A stretch of 24,572 nucleotides of DNA from the IMG/VR virus record IMGVR_UViG_3300042328_000689, positions 1 to 24,572 of that record; one strand, 5' to 3'. This document shows positions 7,451 to 15,097 of this stretch, piece by piece; position 1 is the stretch's first letter, and every line of letters begins with the position of its first letter. This DNA comes from a virus. The translations under genes were made by a program, and so were the position numbers. The notes beneath the pieces are model-generated. The model saw nothing but the letters and a program-made list of their open reading frames with translations, had not been told where the DNA came from and made no database searches.

Positions 7451-8038
7451 TTATATTTGTATTTGTTTTGCACTATCTAATATATTTTCTAATTTACTCT
7501 GACGTTCTAATAGAGCAAAAAATAAGGCCAGGGTATTTGCGGCATCTACATCTGCTCGGTGTGCCTTACCTTTAAAGTGTAGTTTGAAGTAGCCCATAGC
7601 TGACGCTAATCCACCACTGGGTGCTTTTCCTCTGGTCAGCATCAAGTATGTGTACCAGGTTTTAACATCTATCCAACGACGGCCAAAATGCGGGAAATCC
7701 GCATGGTTTTTAGCAAATTCTGCTAATAATTCCACACTGTCACCACCACCCCAGGTCACTGGATTGATAAAGCACTTATGCTCTTTAATCAGCTCACTGA
7801 GCTCACGGGCAACATGTTCATGACTGTATGCTTCTGCACGTATGTCAGCATCAGTTATGCCTGTGAGATCATTGATGAATTCACTGATAGGCTCTTGCGG
7901 ATCTATGTACCATTTACGGACGATATAGTCTTCGAACCGTGTGTTCTTGTCACCTATAGCCACACCAACCTGTATGATCTTACCACTAGGTTGATTAAGT
8001 TCTAGATCTAATGCGAGAAACTTGCCATCTGCTATCAT
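7451..8038 (-). CDS. DnaQ-like DEDDh 3'-5' exonuclease
   Basis: A 195-residue exonuclease of the DEDD superfamily, expected to remove nucleotides from 3' ends of DNA or RNA with two metal ions. The first motif is LALDLELN (Asp11, Glu13); a middle Asp occurs in RRWIDVKTW (Asp124); the last motif is AHRADVDAANT with His160 and Asp165, the HxxxxD spacing of the DEDDh class. The length matches a free-standing exonuclease, with no polymerase attached. It overlaps the RNase H gene by 4 bases (ATGA), so both nucleases are probably translated together for replication, repair or host-nucleic-acid degradation. Substrate preference (DNA proofreading versus RNase T-like) cannot be decided. Confidence 0.85.
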   Translation of the reverse strand: MIADGKFLALDLELNQPSGKIIQVGVAIGDKNTRFEDYIVRKWYIDPQEPISEFINDLTGITDADIRAEAYSHEHVARELSELIKEHKCFINPVTWGGGDSVELLAEFAKNHADFPHFGRRWIDVKTWYTYLMLTRGKAPSGGLASAMGYFKLHFKGKAHRADVDAANTLALFFALLERQSKLENILDSAKQIQI

Positions 8039-9036
8039 GCATAATCTTTCTGTGGGTAACTAGCAGTGAGCCATTCAGCCATGCTACTAGCATTCTCACT
8101 CAATTTAACTAGGTCATATTTACCACAGAACTTCAGGAACTGTGCGCCCACCATTGGAATATTCTTAGGTACTTGTCCGTTGGCTATGGTTTCTGCTATC
8201 TTCGCTTTGATCTCATTTGGTTGTGCAGTTAGATCAACTAAGATGCGATTGCGTTCATAGTCATCTAACACACGATGCTCAACACCATTATGATCTACCC
8301 AACGCTGTAGCATCATGTTGTTCCAATTATAACCTTTCTTATCTTTGTCACTGTAGGCTTCTTCTAAGCCAACTTTGTTTTTACTACCTTTGGTGCGCAC
8401 GCCTGGAAATGCGGAAAATACATTGTCTGTAGGATCACCACGCATACACTTTTCAAAAAGTATAAACTTCGGATCAGGAATTTTCTTAGGCTCTTTAGTT
8501 TTTTTATCTATGACCGGTTTACCTTTCTTATCAAAGATACCTTTTAGTGTATGGAGCTCATCACTTATCCCGTTATATTGATTGACATTATCAGCAAGTA
8601 ACTGATAGAAATCAGTGTCACTGCTAACGATAGTGTGATGATCGTCGGGATGAGCCTGTATGAATCCAGCGATAAGATCATCCGCTTCGAGCTCTGTGTG
8701 TTGGAGTACTGTGCAGTTAGTTTTTTCACTGACGAAAGTTTTGAGAGCATCAAATGTCTCCCAAAATAATCGATCTTCTTCCGCTTCAGTTTCAGTTAGT
8801 GCGGCACGTGCTACGCTACGGTTTTTCTTATAGGGTTCATAGAAGTCTTTGCGCCAGCTACGACCTTCAAGACAAAAGATAACATGATCGGCTTTCTGAT
8901 CGCGCCATGATTTGTTTACTGAAGCTAGAGTTACATGTATAGCAAACCCCAACTTGTCCCAAGTATCACTTTGGCGATGTGCTGAATGGCGTGCTCTGAA
9001 GAATGTGTTAGCAGTATCAACTATTAAATATTTCAT
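8035..9036 (-). CDS. rnh: 5'-3' exonuclease / flap endonuclease, T4 RNase H-type
   Basis: A 333-residue FEN/RNase H-family nuclease that would remove RNA primers and 5' flaps during phage replication. Metal-binding acids occur in the expected order: Asp7 in LIVDTAN, ELEADD near 115-120, SSDTD at 138-142 and MRGDPTDN at 198-205, followed by the helix-hairpin-helix-like PGVRTKG. Length is close to the 305 residues of T4 RNase H, with a small insert at about 170-190. The ATG at 9036 starts six bases after the -10 hexamer of its promoter, so the message should be leaderless. It heads an operon with a 3'-5' exonuclease and a radical SAM gene. The symbol follows the T4 name. Confidence 0.88.
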   Translation of the reverse strand: MKYLIVDTANTFFRARHSAHRQSDTWDKLGFAIHVTLASVNKSWRDQKADHVIFCLEGRSWRKDFYEPYKKNRSVARAALTETEAEEDRLFWETFDALKTFVSEKTNCTVLQHTELEADDLIAGFIQAHPDDHHTIVSSDTDFYQLLADNVNQYNGISDELHTLKGIFDKKGKPVIDKKTKEPKKIPDPKFILFEKCMRGDPTDNVFSAFPGVRTKGSKNKVGLEEAYSDKDKKGYNWNNMMLQRWVDHNGVEHRVLDDYERNRILVDLTAQPNEIKAKIAETIANGQVPKNIPMVGAQFLKFCGKYDLVKLSENASSMAEWLTASYPQKDYA

Positions 9037-9042
9037 ATTGCT

Positions 9043-9071
9043 ATTATATAACCAATTTTGGTTAAAGTCAA
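9043..9071 (-). promoter_or_regulatory. Sigma70-type promoter for the nuclease operon
   Basis: Minus-strand TTGACT (9071-9066) and TATAAT (9048-9043) are exactly 17 bases apart. The -35 overlaps the stop codon of the upstream gene, and the ATG of the RNase H gene begins six bases after the -10. The spacer is almost wholly occupied by an inverted repeat. Confidence 0.85.
9049..9064. promoter_or_regulatory. Inverted repeat between the -10 and -35 boxes, possible operator
   Basis: TAACCAA and TTGGTTA form a perfect 7-bp inverted repeat around a 2-bp centre, filling the promoter spacer. A dimeric repressor or activator bound here would directly block or assist polymerase. One arm, TTGGTTA, recurs in the spacer of the promoter at 6242-6270, so related control is possible. 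An AT-rich palindrome may also be chance. Confidence 0.45.
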
Positions 9072-9442
9072 CTGATTTCCGTTCTACCGTTACCTAAATC
9101 CTTACGGTTATTTGGACGATTGTCTGGATCAGCTTGCTCTTGTTCGTAGGTTTCCATGACCACATTGCGACATACTGCTCGGAACCAATTGTCCACGATG
9201 TCTTGATCGGTCTTGCCTTGATACCCAGCACGCACCAAGTTAGCCACAAATTTATCATTCCAATCTAGTTCAAAACTACCCTGACCTGGATCTTTTGGAT
9301 CGATGTCCATGCCAATGACTTCAACATAAGGTTCGCCTGCTTCTGTGGCTAAATCTTTTGGCGTCTTTTTAGTTTTTTGAGTCTTAATAACTGGTGCTTC
9401 TGGTTTAGTTCCAAATAAACTATTGATTAATTTCTTTATCAT
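9068..9442 (-). CDS. Conserved phage hypothetical protein (124 aa)
   Basis: A 124-residue soluble protein. A Lys/Thr/Pro-rich N-terminal segment (about residues 12-32) looks like a flexible linker. An acidic domain follows with VEVIGMDIDPKDPGQGSFEL (about 39-58) and a helical part containing NWFRAVCRNVVMETYEQEQA, ending in a polar Asn/Arg-rich tail. No catalytic motif is recognised; the pattern resembles an unassigned conserved protein of marine T4-like phages. It starts one base after the metK stop and is last in the folE-metK operon. Its own stop codon forms part of the next promoter's -35. Confidence 0.65.
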   Translation of the reverse strand: MIKKLINSLFGTKPEAPVIKTQKTKKTPKDLATEAGEPYVEVIGMDIDPKDPGQGSFELDWNDKFVANLVRAGYQGKTDQDIVDNWFRAVCRNVVMETYEQEQADPDNRPNNRKDLGNGRTEIS

Positions 9443-9443
9443 A

Positions 9444-10550
9444 TTAATCCTTGAATAAATCTACGGTTTCCCAAGGTAAGTTTTCTTTACCGAAGTGTCC
9501 ATAGTTAGTTGTACTACTGTAAATAGGTCGGAACATCTCAAATCTATTTATGATACCTGCTGGTGTTAGATCAACATTTTCACGTATCCACTGAGTAATC
9601 GTATGATCAAACTTGATGCCCTTATCAGTCTTAACAAACAAACTGGTAGGTTCTTTAACACCGATAGCATAGCTAACTTGAACAGTTGCTTTGTGTGCAC
9701 CTTTTGTTGCTACAATATTCTTAGCTAGATAGCGAGCCATATAAGCCGCACTACGATCCACCTTAGTAGGATCTTTGCCAGAGAAAGCACCACCACCGTG
9801 TGGGCTATATCCACCATAGGTATCAACGATGATCTTACGTCCTGTCAATCCAGTGTCACCATCTGGACCACCAATAACAAAACGACCAGTTGGATTAATC
9901 AAGTATTCTGTATTGGCATCTATTATGTTTGTCGGCAATACTGTATCAATGATAGTTTTAACCTGCTCACGCAAATCAATGATATCTATATCAGCTGAGT
10001 GTTGCGTCGAACACACTATCTTAGCGATACGACTAACAGTGCCATCATCATTATATTCCATAGTAACCTGTGACTTAGCATCTGGACCTAACCATACTGC
10101 TCCACTCTTGCGAACTGCTGTTAACCGTTCAACAATTTTGTGACTGTAGTAGATAGCACTAGGCATCAAGTCTGGAGTTTCGTTAATAGCATATCCGAAC
10201 ATCAGTCCTTGATCACCAGCACCAAACGTGTCTGTACCTAAGGCAATGTCGGCTGATTGACCGTGCATATAGTTCTTAATGTCCGCAGTTTCCCAATGGA
10301 ATCCATCTTGCTCATAGCCAATATCGCGGATAACACGACGCACAGCATTCTCAACTTCAAGGTGATTGTAAATGCCCTTGTATTCACCAGCTATGATGAC
10401 CTGATTGGTTGTTACCAGAGTCTCACAGGCACAGCGATAAGCAGGATTCTGCTCACGCATCATTAAATCTAATACTGCATCACTGATAGCGTCTGCTACC
10501 TTATCTGGATGTCCTTCGCTGACCGATTCCGATGTAAACAAATAACTCAT
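9444..10550 (-). CDS. metK: S-adenosylmethionine synthetase (MetK)
   Basis: MetK makes S-adenosylmethionine from methionine and ATP. The 368-residue protein is full length for the family (E. coli 384) with all landmarks: GHPDKVADAISDAVLD at 13-28, GAGDQGLMFGY at 110-120, a GGPDGDTGLTGRKI block near 228-240 and the P-loop-like GGGAFSGKDPTKVDRS at 252-267. It overlaps the DUF2061 gene by 4 bases (ATGA). The phage encodes two DNA-methyltransferase-like proteins and three radical SAM enzymes, QueE included, all users of SAM, so extra synthesis during infection makes sense. Some T4-related phages instead destroy SAM to evade restriction; this one appears to do the opposite. Confidence 0.95.
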   Translation of the reverse strand: MSYLFTSESVSEGHPDKVADAISDAVLDLMMREQNPAYRCACETLVTTNQVIIAGEYKGIYNHLEVENAVRRVIRDIGYEQDGFHWETADIKNYMHGQSADIALGTDTFGAGDQGLMFGYAINETPDLMPSAIYYSHKIVERLTAVRKSGAVWLGPDAKSQVTMEYNDDGTVSRIAKIVCSTQHSADIDIIDLREQVKTIIDTVLPTNIIDANTEYLINPTGRFVIGGPDGDTGLTGRKIIVDTYGGYSPHGGGAFSGKDPTKVDRSAAYMARYLAKNIVATKGAHKATVQVSYAIGVKEPTSLFVKTDKGIKFDHTITQWIRENVDLTPAGIINRFEMFRPIYSSTTNYGHFGKENLPWETVDLFKD

Positions 10551-10753
10551 TTAATACCCCATTTAATTTTTAACCATATACGTTCATGTATATAGTAGTC
10601 GATGCTTAATAATACGTGTAATAATGTGGCGAACCCGGTACTGTGTGCCAGATTACCGGTATACAAATACGTCCAGAAAATAGTAAATAACCAAGCGGTG
10701 ATACGGTAACTAACCATCCTAGCGATAGTTCTTTTGTGTGTTTCAATTATCAA
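10547..10753 (-). CDS. DUF2061-like small membrane protein, TTG start
   Basis: A 68-residue membrane protein of the DUF2061 type: a basic N-terminus (THKRTIARMVSYRITAW), two hydrophobic segments and the family's C-terminal ending YYIHERIWLKIKWG. Family function is unknown. The chosen start is TTG at 10753 because an AGGAG site (10764-10760) lies exactly 6 bases upstream; the longer ATG frame from 10780 would put nine extra residues before the family's usual start and extend into the preceding gene. It sits between the oxygenase fusion and metK. Confidence 0.72.
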   Translation of the reverse strand: MIIETHKRTIARMVSYRITAWLFTIFWTYLYTGNLAHSTGFATLLHVLLSIDYYIHERIWLKIKWGIK

Positions 10754-11894
10754 AATTTTCTCCTGTATAAGCAAAAGCATATATCTTTTTAATGTAATCC
10801 AACGAAGCTTGCGAATCTAATAGAATATTTTCATCAACAAATACTAACTGTACTTCCTTATCTAGTGCTAGTTGCATGATTTCTAATCTAAGTTTAGGTT
10901 CTGCGGTAAATGCATAGATACTTGGAAATACGATAGCTTCTGCAACTTCGCTGTTTAAAATAAATTGTAAATTAATATTCCAGTCGCAGTGTAGGTATTC
11001 ATTATTCCATTCGATTGGGATAATGTTATAACGTTTGCACCAAGATAACAAAAATTCACGAATAATAAATTGTGGAGTAGCACCAATATAATCACTACCT
11101 TGATCAGAAAATACAATCCATTTTTTGGTATTATCTAGAGTATTAGGAATTTCAAAATCATGCTGTTGATTACGTAATCTCCAAAACCCACCAGGATATC
11201 GGAATCCGTAATTAGTTCCCTTGGTCATTGCACGGATATCAAAACTGATACGAGTTACTCCAGTATCATTATTAAAATTACCATGTAAATGTCCTTGATT
11301 GAATAACCAAGATTGACCTACTTCTAAATTAGTTGGCCAACACAAGGATTTACATAAATCTTGAACTTCGGTCAATGGCATAGATTCTGAATGTATCCTA
11401 GTCATAGCAGTAATAGTGTCGTCCCATGACATTACCTGCATGGCATTCGTGTCCCAGGTTCGAGTGACTGGAGTCCATACAGTATACATACCATTATCAT
11501 ATCCAGTCCAATGCCCTGTATGGAATGACAATAATCTTCCTTTTTTACCCTGATCAGGCACTAACAATCTAATGCCGGGAGTTTTTTGGATCATATAATC
11601 TTGAGATGGCAGTAATGGACTTACATTTACTTCAAAAAATTCATCAACCTTGTTTCGAAATTCTGAACCATTTGTCATTTTTTCTAAATATTGTCGCAGA
11701 CTAACTAAGTGATTAGTAGCAACATGCAAATGCAATTCATCTAATTTATCAACACTTGGAAATTTTTCTTGGATGGTTTCTAAAAACATAGTCGGCCAAT
11801 CAAACTTGTTTTTATCATAATTTAATATTTTATTGTCCCAAGCTGATTCTAGATATTTGACATCATAACGCTCTAAAACTTTAAGATTATTCAT
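10743..11894 (-). CDS. 2OG-Fe(II) oxygenase-like / LIC12192-like carbohydrate-cluster fusion
   Basis: A 383-residue two-part protein. Residues about 100-225 resemble the sporadic carbohydrate cluster 2OG-Fe(II) oxygenases (TIGR04324-like): FHTGHWTG at 124-131, VWTPV near 139, a NAM segment, then GHLHGN at 201-206 and TRISFDIR at 214-221. The expected HxD iron motif aligns with His125-Thr-Gly127, so the Asp ligand appears replaced by Gly. Residues about 266-365 resemble the LIC12192 family (TIGR04323-like), normally a separate neighbour: YIGATP, IREF, NNEY, PSIYAF and FVDENIL. ATG at 11894 is chosen two bases after the queE stop with GGGGA upstream; a TTG 15 bases earlier is less likely. A role in sugar modification is inference. 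Confidence 0.68.
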   Translation of the reverse strand: MNNLKVLERYDVKYLESAWDNKILNYDKNKFDWPTMFLETIQEKFPSVDKLDELHLHVATNHLVSLRQYLEKMTNGSEFRNKVDEFFEVNVSPLLPSQDYMIQKTPGIRLLVPDQGKKGRLLSFHTGHWTGYDNGMYTVWTPVTRTWDTNAMQVMSWDDTITAMTRIHSESMPLTEVQDLCKSLCWPTNLEVGQSWLFNQGHLHGNFNNDTGVTRISFDIRAMTKGTNYGFRYPGGFWRLRNQQHDFEIPNTLDNTKKWIVFSDQGSDYIGATPQFIIREFLLSWCKRYNIIPIEWNNEYLHCDWNINLQFILNSEVAEAIVFPSIYAFTAEPKLRLEIMQLALDKEVQLVFVDENILLDSQASLDYIKKIYAFAYTGENFDN

Positions 11895-11896
11895 TT

Positions 11897-12745
11897 TTAT
11901 TTTCCCCAACTATTACCCCAAAGATCAACGTGTAATCTTGGGCTGTAATAATAACCACGACGCATAGCTTCATCGGCTACGTTAAATTTATTGCCATCAT
12001 AGACTTTAACCACACCGCCCACTGGCATAATGTATATAACACCTTTGAACTTGGCTTTCCTGTATTCTGATACTGCACGATCTACTTCATCAAAATCGCT
12101 GGGTTTTTCAACTACAAATTTAAGATATGCAGTACCAACACGCTCATAGCTCTTAACGATCTCTGGCTTGACGGCGTCGGCCCATGCTTCACCACTTGCT
12201 GATAGTTTAGCACTGACACTGAATGTGATCTCACGGCTACCACGATTCCAAAGTTTCAGATACTTGGCAAAGTCTTCATGTAGTTCTTGAGTACCATTTG
12301 TTTCAAATGTTAAATTCTTTAAGTTATACATATCCTTGTGACTTAACAAGTCTGGATAAGCACGTTGCCAACCTAGTAAAGGTTCGCCTCCTGTGATGAC
12401 CAAATGTGTATCATTACCATTGGGCATGATCCAACTGTTGCTAGGTACTAGTGCTAACATCTTTTCAACTACTGTGCTGGTTTCATATGTAGGACTTAGG
12501 TTTTTGAATCTTGGATCCCATGACGCATAACTGTCACAGCCTGTATTAACCAACGGTAAGTCTTCATAGCGATTATATAATTCTACTTTGACAGCATCAC
12601 GCTCAGCTGAAAAAGTGCCGCGTGGCATACCAAACCCACCACAGGTAAAGTTACAGCCGAATGTACGTAAGAACACACTAGGAACGCCTACAAAGCGTCC
12701 TTCACCTTGTGCTGAATAAAATATTTCACTAACTTTTATTTTCAC
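11897..12745 (-). CDS. queE: 7-carboxy-7-deazaguanine synthase (QueE), long phage form
   Basis: QueE is the radical SAM enzyme that contracts 6-carboxytetrahydropterin to 7-carboxy-7-deazaguanine, the third step to preQ0. Family marks in this 282-residue protein are the start FYSAQGEGRFVGVPSVFLRT, GCNFTC with Cys31 and Cys35, and ITGGEPLLGW near 123. The usual third cluster cysteine (CxxC after the first pair) is absent: GGFGMPRG follows. A Cys at 70 in NTGCDSY is the likely third ligand, as I recall for long phage and actinobacterial-type QueE. The C-terminal PVGG...HVDLWG fits the family. The start is GTG at 12745 with AAGGA five bases upstream. It precedes the oxygenase fusion. Confidence 0.85.
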   Translation of the reverse strand: MKIKVSEIFYSAQGEGRFVGVPSVFLRTFGCNFTCGGFGMPRGTFSAERDAVKVELYNRYEDLPLVNTGCDSYASWDPRFKNLSPTYETSTVVEKMLALVPSNSWIMPNGNDTHLVITGGEPLLGWQRAYPDLLSHKDMYNLKNLTFETNGTQELHEDFAKYLKLWNRGSREITFSVSAKLSASGEAWADAVKPEIVKSYERVGTAYLKFVVEKPSDFDEVDRAVSEYRKAKFKGVIYIMPVGGVVKVYDGNKFNVADEAMRRGYYYSPRLHVDLWGNSWGK

Positions 12746-12936
12746 TATTTTCCTTTAATAAATCAAATCCGATTTCTTTTGGTGTTTTTTCTCTCCAATT
12801 TTAGGAGTTTGTCTACCCTCTAAGTTTAACACAATATTTAAATTTTGTAAATATCTTTTTAATATACTACTATCTGAAATCACTTCATTATTTTTTATTT
12901 TTCTTTTATTACTTCCATACTAGATTCGAGAATTTT
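12746..12936 (-). other. 191-bp gap with a possible gene remnant
   Basis: This is the widest non-coding gap in the window. On the minus strand one frame stays open for about 54 codons, down to a TAA just before queE, and reads like protein (RYLQNLNIVLNLEGRQTPKI). It lacks a good ATG; a GTG at about its eleventh codon would give 42 residues. A short ATG frame (MEVIKEK) precedes it. It may be a decayed C-terminus of the upstream glycosyltransferase or another gene. No promoter or clear terminator hairpin was seen. Confidence 0.3.
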
Positions 12937-14241
12937 CTATTGTAATTTAAAAACTGTTTTGCATTCTTCTTTGATCCAGTCGGGCAAAGAATAAAAATCA
13001 TTTTTATTATAAATTTCTGGCCAATTCTCTGCTTTGATAATATTATATTTTTCTATAAATTCTTTTTGAGATTTATTTTCTAATAGGATTTTTTCTCGTT
13101 CTTTATATTTGTTGTAAAGATCGACACCAAACTTATCTATGAATCTTTTGTTGTCAGAGAAAGGTTCGTCGACTCTCCGTAGAAATTCTGTAAGGTCTGA
13201 AGATATTTTATTAAACTTATTGATAGTTTGTAACCCAAGATTCAGGCAAAGATTGTAATTATATTCTATATCTGCAGATATCTCTTCTTTGCGATTTTGT
13301 AATATTGTCGGAAATACCTTTATATTTTCAATCGTTTGATCCCATCGAAGTTCGAGATCTTCGATGTTAGCATAGTCACTGTGAGGTAAATATTCATTAA
13401 AAGTTTTAAATCCTAATTCTTTTAAATTATCGAATAAGGTTCTCGAACCATTACCTAACATAATAAACGGATGACGATGCAATATAACCATATATGTTTT
13501 TTCAGTCACAGCATCATCATATGTTTCGGATAATATTGTAAAATTTGATAGTTTATATTGACTAGTAGGAATTTCATCACAGTCAAATGGAAGGAACGAA
13601 TTCATTGGGTACCTATCATAGTGCCTATCATAAATTGGTGTATCGGCTGAAAAAGCATGTTCAGTAGAATAATTCAAGAATTCCTCAAAATTTATCGGAA
13701 CTTCACCAAAATTATCAATAAAGTATTTTATAATTGAAGATTTTTGTCTATCTGCGTTCGGAAAAGTCCATATCATATCATCTAATAGATCTGAATCATA
13801 CAATCGTTTTAAAAACCCAACTCTATTAGGTCTATTTAATGTGCCTGTGGGAAAATATCCTTTTTTATTATACCAGTTCCATGAAGAATGTTGGGGATGT
13901 CTTTTTTCTAAATATCTAATAGAATAAAATGACATAAAATTCATGAGAATTATCTCACATTTCTCAAGAATTCTGTCAGATAGATCTTGTGTATATGTCT
14001 TTCTATTATTATAATCTATTATTAAAATAACTTTATTAAAATCATAATCTATAATTTTATCAATAATTTTTTCTATATGGCATAAGTTGCGTTCAACACT
14101 GGGTGCGATAACTAAATCAGTTTTATTAAATGGTGAATCTACCTCTGACAATACTTGATTAACGATATCATCTGCCAGATCGTTTACTAATAATAAATTA
14201 AACCTATTAAAAAGAGACAAGTCAATATATGCTATCATCAT
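12937..14241 (-). CDS. Phage-type glycosyltransferase-like protein with C-terminal WP/LPDWIK module
   Basis: A 434-residue protein resembling the large group of uncharacterised marine-phage glycosyltransferases. A segment with TGTLNRPNRVGFLKRLYDSD (about 134-153) is followed by LSETYDDAVTEKTYMVIL and HPFIML (about 235-265), similar to the TEK nucleotide-sugar region of GT10-like fucosyltransferases, then ELGFKTFNEYLP. Donor and acceptor are unknown. The last 43 residues carry a module, IKAENWP then LPDWIKEEC, that also occurs inside the radical SAM protein at 6368-7447. The start at 14241 is preferred because it forms an ATGA overlap with the upstream stop; an ATG at 14265 is also open. Codons are notably AT-rich, hinting at separate acquisition. 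Confidence 0.65.
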   Translation of the reverse strand: MMIAYIDLSLFNRFNLLLVNDLADDIVNQVLSEVDSPFNKTDLVIAPSVERNLCHIEKIIDKIIDYDFNKVILIIDYNNRKTYTQDLSDRILEKCEIILMNFMSFYSIRYLEKRHPQHSSWNWYNKKGYFPTGTLNRPNRVGFLKRLYDSDLLDDMIWTFPNADRQKSSIIKYFIDNFGEVPINFEEFLNYSTEHAFSADTPIYDRHYDRYPMNSFLPFDCDEIPTSQYKLSNFTILSETYDDAVTEKTYMVILHRHPFIMLGNGSRTLFDNLKELGFKTFNEYLPHSDYANIEDLELRWDQTIENIKVFPTILQNRKEEISADIEYNYNLCLNLGLQTINKFNKISSDLTEFLRRVDEPFSDNKRFIDKFGVDLYNKYKEREKILLENKSQKEFIEKYNIIKAENWPEIYNKNDFYSLPDWIKEECKTVFKLQ

Positions 14242-14783
14242 CTTTCCCATGGATAAACGATCCAAACATCTTCTTCGGCTTTGTTTATCTCTACAGCACT
14301 GTAGTCGACCTTGCGGCTAAACTTGCTGGATAAATTATCAAACAACACAGCGAAACGAACATTATTACCCCAGATATCTACCCACGCTGGATCGTTTGAT
14401 AAGCAACCACTTGGCCAATCTTTGATAATCCAATCTAATGTAGCACCTGTATCGTTGATATCATCTAAGATCAGTATGTTTTTACGTAGACTAGGATCAC
14501 TTGTTGGCTCACCTTTAGGTCTAGGAACTCTGCTAGCGTCTATATAGCCAAAGGCATCTTCTGCCATCCAGCCATTGCTTTCACCACCAGTACCATCACG
14601 CAGGGCTACTTTTAATGTTTCCATTGGGATATCTAGTGTGTGGCTCATATATACCGCAGGAATCAATCCGCCACGTGTAAGTCCTACGATATAATCGGGA
14701 CGCCAATCGTCCTTGTACATCTCGAAACTGATCTGATTTACATATTCTCTAATCTCAACGTCACTTACATATAATTTCTTCAT
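14238..14783 (-). CDS. Purine-type phosphoribosyltransferase
   Basis: A 181-residue type I phosphoribosyltransferase. The PRPP-binding signature ILILDDINDTGATLDW lies at 103-118 with the paired acidic residues and GAT loop. Upstream, VGLTRGGLIPAVYMSH (33-48) matches the N-terminal loop of xanthine-guanine or hypoxanthine enzymes, and the C-terminal DVWIVYPWER matches the aromatic purine-contact end of Gpt-like proteins. It would join a purine base to PRPP to give a nucleotide. Its place between folE and queE suggests guanine supply to GTP for deazaguanine synthesis, or activation of a modified base; both are inference. It overlaps its upstream neighbour by ATGA. Confidence 0.85.
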   Translation of the reverse strand: MKKLYVSDVEIREYVNQISFEMYKDDWRPDYIVGLTRGGLIPAVYMSHTLDIPMETLKVALRDGTGGESNGWMAEDAFGYIDASRVPRPKGEPTSDPSLRKNILILDDINDTGATLDWIIKDWPSGCLSNDPAWVDIWGNNVRFAVLFDNLSSKFSRKVDYSAVEINKAEEDVWIVYPWER

Positions 14784-15094
14784 CTCATCAACTCCATGGT
14801 CATGATCTTAGCAATACTATCTGTTTTGTGTTCTTCGTCGTCGTGAATGATGTGCATATTAGTAGTCCACTCGTTACGTGACTTATCCCAACGACCTACT
14901 TCAAGTATGATACCACCCGATGCATTATAGATACGGAAGTTAGTTTCTGGATTACGCTCAAAGAATGTTGGTGCATCATTGCGAGTTCTACCAATTGATA
15001 CAACGGCCTCTCTTCGATCATTAATCTCTTCACCCCAATCATCAAAGCGTTCTACACCTAACCAATGGCAAATCTTACGTTTTAACCAACTCAT
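14780..15094 (-). CDS. Conserved phage hypothetical protein (104 aa)
   Basis: A 104-residue protein with a basic amphipathic N-terminus (SWLKRKICHWLG), a central Arg/Asn-rich region and a beta-like segment NFRIYNASGGIILEVGRWD (about 52-70), ending in a helix with IAKIMTMELMR. I recall similar small proteins in marine T4-like phages but no function. AGGA lies six bases before the ATG. It sits between the NTF2-like gene and the phosphoribosyltransferase in the folE operon. Confidence 0.65.
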   Translation of the reverse strand: MSWLKRKICHWLGVERFDDWGEEINDRREAVVSIGRTRNDAPTFFERNPETNFRIYNASGGIILEVGRWDKSRNEWTTNMHIIHDDEEHKTDSIAKIMTMELMR

Positions 15095-15097
15095 AGA

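Noticed and set aside
9546-9553. TATTTATG, another T4-late-like octamer
   Set aside because: It lies inside metK coding sequence with no gene start downstream, so it is probably chance.
9829-10143. Plus-strand 104-codon frame inside metK
   Set aside because: Antisense to a highly conserved enzyme; composition mirrors metK codons.
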